Positions 27,420-35,660 of a stretch of 64,000 bases of DNA are shown here, piece after piece. A model generated the notes under the pieces. It was not told the origin of the DNA. It worked only from the letters and a program-made list of their open reading frames with translations, and made no database searches. The stretch is from the NCBI GenBank assembly GCA_001029295.1, contig LDXJ01000064.1, positions 372,001-436,000 on the forward strand. The letters run 5' to 3'. Position numbers and translations under genes: made by a program. This stretch comes from Peptococcaceae bacterium CEB3 (GTDB lineage Bacteria; Bacillota; Desulfitobacteriia; Desulfitobacteriales; Desulfitobacteriaceae). Position 1 is the first letter of the stretch, and each line of letters opens with the position of its first letter.

Positions 27420-28151
27420 ATGAATATTGAAGTGGACTTACATACACATACCGTGGCCAGCGGACACGCTTACTGTACGATTTCCGAAAATGCGCTGGCC
27501 GCCTCCAAACGCGGTCTCAAGCTGCTGGGGATGACGGATCACGGGCCGAGCATGCCGGGCGCCCCTACCCTTTATCATTTTGGCAACCTTTCCGCACTTC
27601 CGCGAGAATTACACGGGGTGAAAATTCTGGGAGGGGTCGAAGCCAACATTACGAGCAGGCAAGGGGAGTTGGACATTCCCCTGCGCTATTTGGCGAAACT
27701 TGAGGTGGTTCTGGTTGGGCTGCACGTCTATTGTTATCCGGGCGGTACTGTCGAGCAAAATACTTTGGCTTATCTGAAAGCCATGAAAAACCCTTACACT
27801 GATATGATGGTTCATCCGGGGCGGCCGGAATTCGAATTGGACCTCGAACGGGTCGCCCATGCTTCCGCCGAATTGGGGATTCCGGTCGAAATTAACAACA
27901 GCTCTCTCAGGGCCGATAAAAGAGGGGCTTGGGAAAATTGCCGCCGCTTTGCCCGCTTCATGGCAAAATATGGCGGCCCTGTCATTTTAGGCAGTGACGC
28001 GCATTTCAGTGATCGGGTCGGGGAATTTGGCTTTGCCCTGGAACTGGTCGCGGAAGCGGCCATACGAGAGGAACAAGTGCTCAACACTTCTGTTTCTAAA
28101 GTTTTGGACTATTTGCGGCTGAGGCGGCAACACCGAGCGCCGGAGGGGTGA
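27420..28151 (+). CDS. PHP-domain phosphoesterase (YcdX-like)
   Basis: This 243-residue protein is a stand-alone PHP metal-dependent phosphoesterase of the YcdX type. The metal-binding residues are recognisable in DLHTHTVASGHAY, MTDHGPS, GVEANI, LVGLHVY, MMVHPG, EINNSSLR and GSDAHFSD. YcdX-like proteins use a trinuclear metal site to hydrolyse phosphate esters; the natural substrate is unknown. A TGGAGGTG site precedes the ATG. Confidence 0.9.
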   Translation: MNIEVDLHTHTVASGHAYCTISENALAASKRGLKLLGMTDHGPSMPGAPTLYHFGNLSALPRELHGVKILGGVEANITSRQGELDIPLRYLAKLEVVLVGLHVYCYPGGTVEQNTLAYLKAMKNPYTDMMVHPGRPEFELDLERVAHASAELGIPVEINNSSLRADKRGAWENCRRFARFMAKYGGPVILGSDAHFSDRVGEFGFALELVAEAAIREEQVLNTSVSKVLDYLRLRRQHRAPEG

Positions 28152-28170
28152 CAGCGGGCGTCAAGAGGGT

Positions 28171-28231
28171 GCCACAGGCCGCCACAGGCCCAAGCCTGAG
28201 GAGTGGCAGCGAAGCCTGAGGAGTGGCAGCG
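28171..28231 (+). repeat. Short exact tandem repeats
   Basis: A 10-base unit GCCACAGGCC occurs twice (28171-28190), followed by two exact copies of the 20-base unit AAGCCTGAGGAGTGGCAGCG (28192-28211 and 28212-28231). They lie in the 340-bp gap before the sigma-54 activator, which otherwise holds nothing recognisable. Confidence 0.9.
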
Positions 28232-28491
28232 CGTGGCCGTGGTGTGGCACATGATGTGACAAGCCATGGTCTGTAAAAAATATTTCCGGAGATTCCTTTA
28301 TAAAAGATAGAAAACAAGCAGGAAATTCCGTTTCCGGGGCGAATATCTTAATAAATTCTAAAAAGATGACAGCACCGGAGAAGACGAGGCCTGTGCTTAT
28401 AAAGGCCCCTGAAACTTGCGTCCTTGATATGTTCCCGGGGGCAGCCGATGGGGCAGGCAGGTTTTCTGTCAGTAAGGAGGTGTCCGACAAG

Positions 28492-30183
28492 GTGGGCATC
28501 GTAAAAATTGGAATCGTGGGCGGAGGAAAAGGAGGTAGTTCTCTTTATAAAACTTTGAAAGACATTGAGCAAGTGGAGATAGCCATGGTCTGCGATGTTT
28601 TGCCGAATGCTCCGGCCTTGATACTCGCCAGACAGGACGGGGTGGCGACATGTCTGTCGCTGGAAGAACTATGCGCCGTTCCGGGCTTGAGCTTGATTAT
28701 TGAGGCTACCGGAAAAGAAGAGGTTCGCCAGCGGATCAATCTCTGCAAGGAACGGCATACGGCCCTGCTGGAGGCGGTGGGAGCCAACCTGATGATGCAT
28801 ATTATCGAGGAAAAAGAGCAGCTCTCGGAAATGAAACGGCTGAAGGGTGAATTGGACGCGATTCTGAATTCTGTTCAGGAGGCCATAGAATTTGCCACCA
28901 ACGATGGAACGATTCGTTTCGTCAACCCGTCCTTCAGTCGGGTAACTGGAGTATCCTCCAAAGAGCGCATCGGTCAGAACATCTTCGAAGCCTCGCCCAA
29001 CGGTGCCTTGGCGCGCGCGTTAAGGACACATGAACCTATCTTTGCCCATCGCTCGCGGGTTGGGGGCTCGGATGTAGAGGTCGTTTCCAATGCCTCACCC
29101 ATCGTAGTCGACGGTCGTCTGGAAGGCGCGGTCGTCGTCTTCCAACCCTTGACCGACATTTACAAACTGATGGAGCAGCTTCAGGCTTCCAACCAGGTTA
29201 TCGACGAGCTCAAAACGAGAATTAACCAAATCACGACCAGCATGTACACTTTTGATGACATTCTCGGCAGCCACCCGGAGTTTGAGAAGGCTCTGGATTT
29301 GGCGGCCAAAGCGGCTAAGAGCGACTCGACCGTCCTCATCTCGGGTGAAAGCGGAACCGGCAAAGAACTTTTTGCCCATGCCATTCACGCGGCCAGCCAA
29401 CGCAGGGATAAACCGTTTGTCAAGGTCAACTGTGCGGCCATTCCCGAGACGTTGCTGGAGAGCGAGTTTTTCGGGCACGAAAAAGGCGCTTTTACCGGAG
29501 CGCTCAAAACAAAATTGGGGAAAATGGAGTTGGCCAACGGGGGCACGATCTTCCTGGACGAAATAGGGGATATGAATTTGCACCTGCAGGCCAAGCTGCT
29601 GCGCGTGCTCCAGGATATGGAGTTTGAGCGAGTCGGCGGTACGCAAACCATCAGAGTAGACGTGCGAATTATCGCGGCGACCAATCGCATGCTGAAAGAA
29701 ATGGTTAAGAAGGGCGATTTTCGCGAGGACCTATATTACCGTTTAAATGTGGTCGAATTGCGCCTGCCCCCTCTGCGCAAGCACAAAGACGATATTCCGG
29801 CCTATGTTCACTCCTTGGTGCTCAAGTTTAACCGCAAATTCGGGAAGCGGGTCAGCGGCCTAACGGCTCAGGCCGAACAGCTTCTGCTCAATTATGACTG
29901 GCCCGGCAATGTGAGAGAACTGCAGAACGTAATTGAGCGGGCCATGGTGACGGTCGAGGAAGACATTATTACCCGCAAACACCTGCTCAACATGGTGGAG
30001 CCGCCTGCCGCGGGCGAGTCCGTACCGTTGGGCGAACTGATGCCCTTGGAAGAAATGGAGAAACGGATGGTCCGCTTGGCCGTCCAGCGCTATGGCGATT
30101 CAGTAGAGGGAAAAAAGAGAGCCGCTCAAACCCTCAATATTTCCCTGGCTACCTTGTACAACAAGCTGAAAATCATTACCTGA
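28492..30183 (+). CDS. Sigma-54-dependent activator with Rossmann-type sensor domain
   Basis: This 563-residue activator has four parts, numbered from the GTG at 28492: a Rossmann-like domain (1-115) with GIVGGGKGG, a PAS domain (about 120-225), an AAA+ domain with Walker A GESGTGKE at 285-292 and the sigma-54 contact GAFTGA at 332-337, and a Fis-type helix-turn-helix at the end (LNISLATLYNKLKI). AAGGAGG precedes that GTG; the frame is open further up to 28366 without ribosome-site support. Activators of this class open sigma-54 promoters with ATP. The Rossmann part could sense a dinucleotide or a redox state. The sdh operon next door has a consensus sigma-54 promoter, so it is the likely target. 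Confidence 0.9.
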   Translation: MGIVKIGIVGGGKGGSSLYKTLKDIEQVEIAMVCDVLPNAPALILARQDGVATCLSLEELCAVPGLSLIIEATGKEEVRQRINLCKERHTALLEAVGANLMMHIIEEKEQLSEMKRLKGELDAILNSVQEAIEFATNDGTIRFVNPSFSRVTGVSSKERIGQNIFEASPNGALARALRTHEPIFAHRSRVGGSDVEVVSNASPIVVDGRLEGAVVVFQPLTDIYKLMEQLQASNQVIDELKTRINQITTSMYTFDDILGSHPEFEKALDLAAKAAKSDSTVLISGESGTGKELFAHAIHAASQRRDKPFVKVNCAAIPETLLESEFFGHEKGAFTGALKTKLGKMELANGGTIFLDEIGDMNLHLQAKLLRVLQDMEFERVGGTQTIRVDVRIIAATNRMLKEMVKKGDFREDLYYRLNVVELRLPPLRKHKDDIPAYVHSLVLKFNRKFGKRVSGLTAQAEQLLLNYDWPGNVRELQNVIERAMVTVEEDIITRKHLLNMVEPPAAGESVPLGELMPLEEMEKRMVRLAVQRYGDSVEGKKRAAQTLNISLATLYNKLKIIT

Positions 30184-30240
30184 AAGAATGATAAAAAGAG
30201 GATAAAAGCGAGCAAGTTTCTACGAAATAGAAAGATCTTG

Positions 30241-30283
30241 TCTAGATTCTAGAAAGACGATGAGAACAAACGAGAACATTCTC
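30241..30283 (+). promoter_or_regulatory. Candidate activator-binding sites upstream of sdhC
   Basis: Two palindromes lie 75-120 bases before the sigma-54 promoter: TCTAGATTCTAGA (30241-30253) and GAGAACATTCTC (30272-30283), with an extra half site GAGAACA at 30262. Their distance fits enhancer sites for a sigma-54 activator. Confidence 0.4.
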
Positions 30284-30358
30284 AACCCCGGCTTGACGCA
30301 AGTGGGGACAGGCGCGTATTTCCGGGTGTTTTCTGAATATAGACAAATCAGTTTTTCT

Positions 30359-30374
30359 TGGCACACTAATTGCT
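30359..30374 (+). promoter_or_regulatory. Sigma-54 (-24/-12) promoter of the sdh operon
   Basis: TGGCAC-ACTAA-TTGCT matches the consensus TGGCAC-N5-TTGCW exactly, with the required GG-to-GC spacing of 12. It lies about 43 bases before the sdhC start codon. Confidence 0.88.
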
Positions 30375-30416
30375 AGAATAGCGCCGTATACCCAGAAAAA
30401 GAAAGGAGAGGTTATT

Positions 30417-31028
30417 TTGAGTACTGTGCAGAGCCAGAGCCCCTATCATTTCCTCATTCGTCGCGTTCATTCGTTGTTGGGCCTGTTGCCCATCGGAGTT
30501 TTTCTTACGTTTCACCTGCTCCTCAATCTCACGGCCCGGAGCGGACCGGCCGCTTATGACCGAGTGATTGAAACGATGAGGCATTTTCCCGGGATTATTA
30601 TCGTCGAATTGGTCGTCATTTTCATTCCGATCACCTTGCACGCCGTTTACGGGGCTTGGGTTGTCTACACCGGGCAAAGCAATGTTTTGCGTTACGGCTA
30701 CGCCAGGAACTGGTTTTATATTCTGCAAAGGATATCCGGGATTTATACGGTCATTTTTATACTGGTCCACGTCTCCGCCCTTCGCTTTGGTGAAGCCAAT
30801 TTCGCCAGCCTGCAGCATTTTGTGGCGAACCCCTGGGGTCTGGCTTTTTATGCTCTGGGCATCGTTCTGGCGGTATTCCACTTTATGAACGGACTTTGGG
30901 CCTTTGCCATAACTTGGGGATTGACGATCGGCCCCCGTTCCCAAAAGATTTGGGCGTATGTTTGCGGCGTTTTGTTCGTCGTTATGTCAGTCGTCGGTTT
31001 GGCGGACCTGAGTGCCTTTCTGAGATGA
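30417..31028 (+). CDS. sdhC: Succinate dehydrogenase/fumarate reductase cytochrome b558 subunit
   Basis: This 203-residue integral membrane protein matches the b558-type SdhC of Bacillus and related Firmicutes. It has five hydrophobic segments and several conserved histidines for heme, in RRVHSLLG, FHLLLN, LHAVYG and LVHVSAL. It anchors the enzyme and passes electrons to or from menaquinone. The start is a TTG behind AAAGGAGAG. It is first in a three-gene operon under the sigma-54 promoter. Confidence 0.92.
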   Translation: MSTVQSQSPYHFLIRRVHSLLGLLPIGVFLTFHLLLNLTARSGPAAYDRVIETMRHFPGIIIVELVVIFIPITLHAVYGAWVVYTGQSNVLRYGYARNWFYILQRISGIYTVIFILVHVSALRFGEANFASLQHFVANPWGLAFYALGIVLAVFHFMNGLWAFAITWGLTIGPRSQKIWAYVCGVLFVVMSVVGLADLSAFLR

Positions 31029-31061
31029 GATTCTGAAACGAGACTAGGAAGGAGAATGACA

Positions 31062-32795
31062 ATGAGCAAGGTTATCATCGTCGGCGGCGGCTTGGCCGGC
31101 TTGATGGCGGCGATAAAAATAGCGGAAGAGGGCTCCTCAGTCGACTTGTTTTCTTTGGTTCCCGTGAAGAGGTCCCACTCCGTCTGCGCCCAAGGCGGTA
31201 TCAACGGAGCGGTCAACACCAAAGGGGAAGGCGATTCTCCCTGGGAGCATTTTGATGACACGGTTTACGGCGGAGATTTCCTGGCCAACCAGCCGCCGGT
31301 CAAGGCGATGTGCGAAGCGGCTCCGGACATTATCCACTTAATGGACCGCATGGGCGTCATGTTCAACCGGACACCCGAAGGACTTTTGGATTTCAGGCGC
31401 TTTGGCGGTACTAAACGCCACCGGACGGCTTTTGCCGGAGCGACGACAGGGCAGCAGCTCCTCTATGCCTTGGACGAACAAGTACGCCGCTATGAAGTGG
31501 AAGGTTTGGTCAAGAAACACGAGTTTTGGGAATTCCTTTCCGCGGTGGTTGACGACGGCATCTGCCGGGGAATCGTCGCCCAGAATCTGCGTGACATGAG
31601 CATCGAAGCTTTTGCCGCCGACGCGGTGATTGTCGCCACCGGCGGCAATGGCATGATCTACGGCAAGAGTACGAATTCGACCATTAATACGGGCTCTGCC
31701 GCTTCTCTGCTCTATCAGCAGGGAGTCAGGTATGCCAACGGGGAGTTCATTCAGATTCATCCCACCGCCATTCCGGGCGAGGATAAACTCCGCCTGATGT
31801 CAGAGTCGGCTCGGGGCGAAGGCGGCCGCATCTGGACCTATAAGGACGGCAAACCGTGGTATTTTCTGGAGGAGATGTACCCGGCTTACGGCAACCTGGT
31901 CCCACGCGATATCGCAACCAGGGCCATCTATCATGTGGTTTTTGACCTAGGTCTGGGCATTAACGGCGAGAATATGGTTTATTTGGATCTGTCGCATAAA
32001 GATCCCCATGAACTGGAAGTCAAGTTGGGTGGAATCATCGAGATTTACGAGAAATTTGTCGGGGAGGACCCGAAAAAAGTTCCCATGCGCCTTTTCCCGG
32101 CTGTTCACTATTCGATGGGAGGTCTCTGGGTCGACTATGATCAGATGACCAATATTCCCGGCCTTTTTGCGGCCGGGGAGTGTGAATACCAGTACCACGG
32201 GGCCAACCGCTTGGGGGCGAATTCCCTGGTGTCCGCCATTTATGCCGGTATGGTCTCCGGGCCGAAGAGCCTGGAGTATGTCAGCAAGAATAAAATCAAA
32301 ACGCCGAGCGCGGACGAACCGGCTTTCCAAAAGGAGAAGAAACGCCAAGAGGAGAAATGGGCCAAGATCCTGAACATGCACGGCTCGGAAAATCCCTATG
32401 TCCTGCACAAAGAACTGGGCGAACTGATGACGGAAAATGTGACGGTGGTGCGTTACAATGACAAGCTGGAGGAAACGGACCGCCGCTTGCGGGATCTGAT
32501 GAAACGTTGGCAGAATATCGGGGCCGATGATCCGGTGGTTTGGAGTTCACAGATAGCTCCTTTTACCCGGCAGCTCTGGAATATGATGGAGTTGGCCAGG
32601 GTGATCACCTTAGGAGCCTTGCGCCGCAATGAGAGCCGAGGAGCCCACTACAAACCGGACTATCCGGAACGCGATGACGCCAATTGGCTGAAGACGACGC
32701 TCGCGACCTGGACACCCAAGGGGCCGGAGTTCAGTTATGAACCGGTTGACGTCTCTTTGATTCCGCCGCGGGCGCGCCACTACGATGTCGATTAA
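31062..32795 (+). CDS. sdhA: Succinate dehydrogenase/fumarate reductase flavoprotein
   Basis: This is the FAD subunit, 577 residues, interconverting succinate and fumarate. The FAD motif GGGLAGLMAA lies at the N-terminus, and the histidine in KRSHSVCAQGGINGA is the usual covalent FAD site. The substrate/catalytic blocks HPTAIPG, SESARGEGG, HYSMGGLWVD and YHGANRLGANSLV are intact. The ATG at 31062 has the better ribosome-site spacing; an ATG two codons upstream lies too close to it. Sequence alone does not show which direction the enzyme runs in vivo. Confidence 0.95.
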   Translation: MSKVIIVGGGLAGLMAAIKIAEEGSSVDLFSLVPVKRSHSVCAQGGINGAVNTKGEGDSPWEHFDDTVYGGDFLANQPPVKAMCEAAPDIIHLMDRMGVMFNRTPEGLLDFRRFGGTKRHRTAFAGATTGQQLLYALDEQVRRYEVEGLVKKHEFWEFLSAVVDDGICRGIVAQNLRDMSIEAFAADAVIVATGGNGMIYGKSTNSTINTGSAASLLYQQGVRYANGEFIQIHPTAIPGEDKLRLMSESARGEGGRIWTYKDGKPWYFLEEMYPAYGNLVPRDIATRAIYHVVFDLGLGINGENMVYLDLSHKDPHELEVKLGGIIEIYEKFVGEDPKKVPMRLFPAVHYSMGGLWVDYDQMTNIPGLFAAGECEYQYHGANRLGANSLVSAIYAGMVSGPKSLEYVSKNKIKTPSADEPAFQKEKKRQEEKWAKILNMHGSENPYVLHKELGELMTENVTVVRYNDKLEETDRRLRDLMKRWQNIGADDPVVWSSQIAPFTRQLWNMMELARVITLGALRRNESRGAHYKPDYPERDDANWLKTTLATWTPKGPEFSYEPVDVSLIPPRARHYDVD

Positions 32796-32812
32796 GAGGG
32801 GGAGGGATAGAG

Positions 32813-33565
32813 ATGGCCGAGAATAAAGAGATCCGTTTGAAAATTCGCCGCCAGGACGGGCCGGATAAGCCGTCCCGCTGGGAGGAATTTACCATAGAAT
32901 ATCACCCGAAGATGAATGTCATCTCCTGCCTGATGGAGATCCAGAAGAACCCGGTGACGGCGGACGGCAAGAAGACGACTGCCGTGGTCTGGGAGTGCAA
33001 TTGCCTGGAAGAGGTCTGCGGAGCCTGTTCTATGAACATTAACGGCCAGGCGCGGCAAGCTTGCTCAGCCTTGATTGACCAACTCGAACAACCGATCGTC
33101 TTGGCTCCCCTGACCAAGTTTCCGCTCATCCGGGACCTCATGGTTGACCGCCAAATCATGTTCGACAACCTGAAGAAAGTGCATGCCTGGATTCCGATTG
33201 ACGGCACTTACAGTTTGGGACCGGGACCGCGCATGGCTGAAGTGAAACGACAATGGGCCTACGAACTTTCCAAATGTATGACCTGCGGCTGCTGTATGGA
33301 GGCCTGCCCTCAAGTCAATTCCCGTTCTAAGTTCATCGGCCCGGCCGCCATTTCCCAAGTCCGTCTCTTTAACGCTCATCCGACGGGAGAGATGAACAAG
33401 CATGAACGCTTAGCCGCCTTGCTCGACGACGGGGGAATCACGGACTGCGGCAATGCCCAGAACTGTGTGCGGGCTTGCCCGAAAAATATTCCGCTCACAA
33501 CCAGCATAGCCGATTTGAACAGGGAGACCAACAAATTTGCTCTGAATCGTTGGTTACGCAAGTAA
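32813..33565 (+). CDS. sdhB: Succinate dehydrogenase/fumarate reductase iron-sulfur subunit
   Basis: This 250-residue subunit carries the electron wire between FAD and the membrane heme. The [2Fe-2S] motif is in CNCLEEVCGACSMNINGQ, the [4Fe-4S] motif in CMTCGCCMEACPQ, and the third cluster in NCVRACPKNIPL. The ATG has a GGGGGAGGG site in front. It ends the operon and is followed by a hairpin terminator. Confidence 0.95.
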   Translation: MAENKEIRLKIRRQDGPDKPSRWEEFTIEYHPKMNVISCLMEIQKNPVTADGKKTTAVVWECNCLEEVCGACSMNINGQARQACSALIDQLEQPIVLAPLTKFPLIRDLMVDRQIMFDNLKKVHAWIPIDGTYSLGPGPRMAEVKRQWAYELSKCMTCGCCMEACPQVNSRSKFIGPAAISQVRLFNAHPTGEMNKHERLAALLDDGGITDCGNAQNCVRACPKNIPLTTSIADLNRETNKFALNRWLRK

Positions 33566-33592
33566 TTTGGCCTATAGGCGAGTTAACTCCGG

Positions 33593-33616
33593 GGGAGGTG
33601 TCATACCTCCCTTTTT
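33593..33616 (+). terminator. Terminator of the sdh operon
   Basis: GGGAGGT pairs with ACCTCCC around a short loop, followed by TTTTT. Confidence 0.85.
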
Positions 33617-33714
33617 CTTGTTCAACCCTCATTTGTAAAGATTTTGTTTTTAGGCGCGGATTATAGTAAACTAGGCTAGGTGGACAAACTAGATCCAAAC
33701 TTTGAAAAAAGGAC

Positions 33715-34362
33715 GTGCGTGCGTTGATTGCGAAACGGTCTGTCAAGAAGCGGCTCGTACGGGAACAGATTGCCGCTGATGTGATTATCTTTTGCCTGGG
33801 AACGTTGTTGGTGTCCGTTCTGGCCATTCGTCTTCTGGATGTTGGGATCGTGAGCATCAAAGAGGTGGACAGTAATCTCTACACCATTGTCACGGAGCGG
33901 GGTCAGATCAATGTCGCGCCTGCCGAGATTCTGCGCATAGAACAGACTTTTACGAAGACGGCTTTGACAGGTCATCCGGTGGAGCTCGACAAAATCTATA
34001 CTGACAAAGGTTTTATCTACGTCTCTTCCCAGGATTCTTTCGCGGCTTTGGGCCGAAAACTGGTCAACCGGGTGGATTATCAAGGGCTTCCGGTCTGGGA
34101 GAGGCCCAATACGTCCCTGCAATCCGTTCAGCCGTACGCCTATGCCATCGGCACACCGGCCGGACAAATACCCTGGGTATTTTTCTTCCTCACACTCCAG
34201 TACTGGTCCATGTCTGTCGGCGGCATCGCTCTGACGGTGCTGATTTTCCCGCTGCGCTGGGAGGGCTCGAAGACCACCTCAGTCCCGGTCCCGGCTTCGT
34301 CGGAACAGGAATTTTTCGCACCCGCTCAGGACGAAAAAAAGGTAAGCGCCATTGCCAAATAG
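33715..34362 (+). CDS. Bitopic membrane protein of unknown function
   Basis: This 215-residue protein has a membrane segment near the N-terminus (residues 22-45), an extracytoplasmic part of about 110 residues, a second hydrophobic segment (about 150-180, WVFFFLTLQYWSMSVGGIALTV) and a short cytoplasmic tail. No family is recognised. The start is a GTG with only AAAAAAGGA upstream. It is followed 57 bases later by an ANTAR regulator in the same direction. Confidence 0.65.
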   Translation: MRALIAKRSVKKRLVREQIAADVIIFCLGTLLVSVLAIRLLDVGIVSIKEVDSNLYTIVTERGQINVAPAEILRIEQTFTKTALTGHPVELDKIYTDKGFIYVSSQDSFAALGRKLVNRVDYQGLPVWERPNTSLQSVQPYAYAIGTPAGQIPWVFFFLTLQYWSMSVGGIALTVLIFPLRWEGSKTTSVPVPASSEQEFFAPAQDEKKVSAIAK

Positions 34363-34419
34363 CCTGCCCTCGGGGGGCTAAGAAATGAGAGAAGTGTTTG
34401 AAGATAGGGCCGGTGAGAG

Positions 34420-34998
34420 ATGAAGCGCACCATCGTAGCAATCGACGACTCTGCCATGATCCAGGAGATCAAAACGCTTTTGGCTGTGGTGGATTATCAG
34501 GGACTGGCTTTCACGGGGAACGGCATGGAGGCCCTGCGGCTCCTGCACCGTTTTGAACCGGACCTCATGATCATAGGACGCAACCTTTCGGGTCTGAATT
34601 CTTCCGACTTGCTGCAGACGCTCCTCACCCTCCATCTTTGCCCGACCATGGTCGTGCTCAATGCGGATGAACATACTCTTCTGACCCAGGTGGTCGGAGC
34701 GGGACCCCATCAGGTTGTTTTTTACCCTTTGCGGGCTGTGGATTTCGTGGCTGCGGTTCTGTTGGCGGAAGAGCGGTTTAAACAGGAGAGAGAAAGTGCT
34801 GATCGCATTCGGCGTTTGGAAGATGAGCTGAAAGCCAGGAAATTGATCTATCAGGCTCTTCTCCGTTTGATCCAAGCGCGGGGGTGGGATGAGGAAAAAG
34901 CCTATGCGCTTCTGCGCAGTGAAGCGATGACCCAACGCCGGAGTATTCGTTCCCTGGCTCTTGATATTATCAAGGGGAATTGGTTTCCCGAGGCATAG
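34420..34998 (+). CDS. ANTAR RNA-binding regulator with degenerate receiver
   Basis: This 192-residue protein has a receiver-like domain (1-120), a coiled linker and an ANTAR domain (about 135-188, ending AMTQRRSIRSLALDIIKG). ANTAR proteins bind paired hairpins in mRNA leaders and prevent termination. The receiver keeps D9-D10, but the phosphorylated aspartate is a glycine (G53 in LMIIGRNLSG) and the conserved lysine is a tyrosine (Y102 in VVFYPL). It is therefore unlikely to work by ordinary phosphorylation. No cognate kinase is adjacent. The target RNA is unknown. Confidence 0.87.
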   Translation: MKRTIVAIDDSAMIQEIKTLLAVVDYQGLAFTGNGMEALRLLHRFEPDLMIIGRNLSGLNSSDLLQTLLTLHLCPTMVVLNADEHTLLTQVVGAGPHQVVFYPLRAVDFVAAVLLAEERFKQERESADRIRRLEDELKARKLIYQALLRLIQARGWDEEKAYALLRSEAMTQRRSIRSLALDIIKGNWFPEA

Positions 34999-35012
34999 AA
35001 AGGAGAACTATC

Positions 35013-35429
35013 ATGGACGTCAAAGTTAAACACATTAAGGGCATGCATTTTCAAGCGGAGGGTAATTCAAAAGCGGTCACCCATCTCGATACGAGTACGG
35101 TGGCAGGCGGCAGCGGGATGGGCGCGAGCCCTATGGAGATGGTTCTCATGGCGACCGCCGGCTGCAGCGGTATGGACGTCGTCTCGATTCTCGGCAAAAT
35201 GAGGATAAAATACACTCGTTTCGAGGTAGCCGTTCATGGGGACCGGGCCGCCGAACACCCGCGCGTCTTTACCGATGTCGAATTGGTCTATAAGTTTTGG
35301 GGAGATGGTCTGGCGCAGGACAAACTGGAGCGGGCAGTTACGCTTTCTTTGAACAAATATTGCAGCGTGGCCAATATGATTGACAAAGCAGCCAATCTGA
35401 CCTATCGCATCGAAGTCAACCCGGAGTGA
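35013..35429 (+). CDS. OsmC/Ohr family peroxiredoxin-like protein
   Basis: This 138-residue protein fits the OsmC family, which reduces organic peroxides or fatty-acid hydroperoxides with two cysteines. Both are present: C51 in MATAGCSGMDV and C117 in LNKYCSVANM. I use the ATG at 35013 behind AAAGGAGA, not an in-frame start inside the upstream gene. It belongs to the YhfA-like subgroup by its length and MGASPMEMVL block. Confidence 0.9.
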   Translation: MDVKVKHIKGMHFQAEGNSKAVTHLDTSTVAGGSGMGASPMEMVLMATAGCSGMDVVSILGKMRIKYTRFEVAVHGDRAAEHPRVFTDVELVYKFWGDGLAQDKLERAVTLSLNKYCSVANMIDKAANLTYRIEVNPE

Positions 35430-35519
35430 AGGCGCTATAACATCTTTGTCGCATGGGAAATTTACTTGAATAGTCGCGATGTGATTGTGAAGAAAAAGTC
35501 AAAAAAGGTAAAGACTTTA

Positions 35520-35548
35520 TTGCTTGATGACGGCGGCTTTGTTATACT
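35520..35548 (+). promoter_or_regulatory. SigA promoter before the phosphodiester glycosidase gene
   Basis: TTGCTT (35520-35525) and TATACT (35543-35548) are 17 bases apart, about 110 bases before the start codon. Confidence 0.6.
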
Positions 35549-35660
35549 GAACCTGTCCAATTCTGAAGACACGCCTGCTGTGTCAACGGGCATTTTGTTT
35601 CTTGGTCGCACGTAGCAAAGAATGCGGCCATATTTTTTGTACAGGAGGGCAGTGCCTGAA

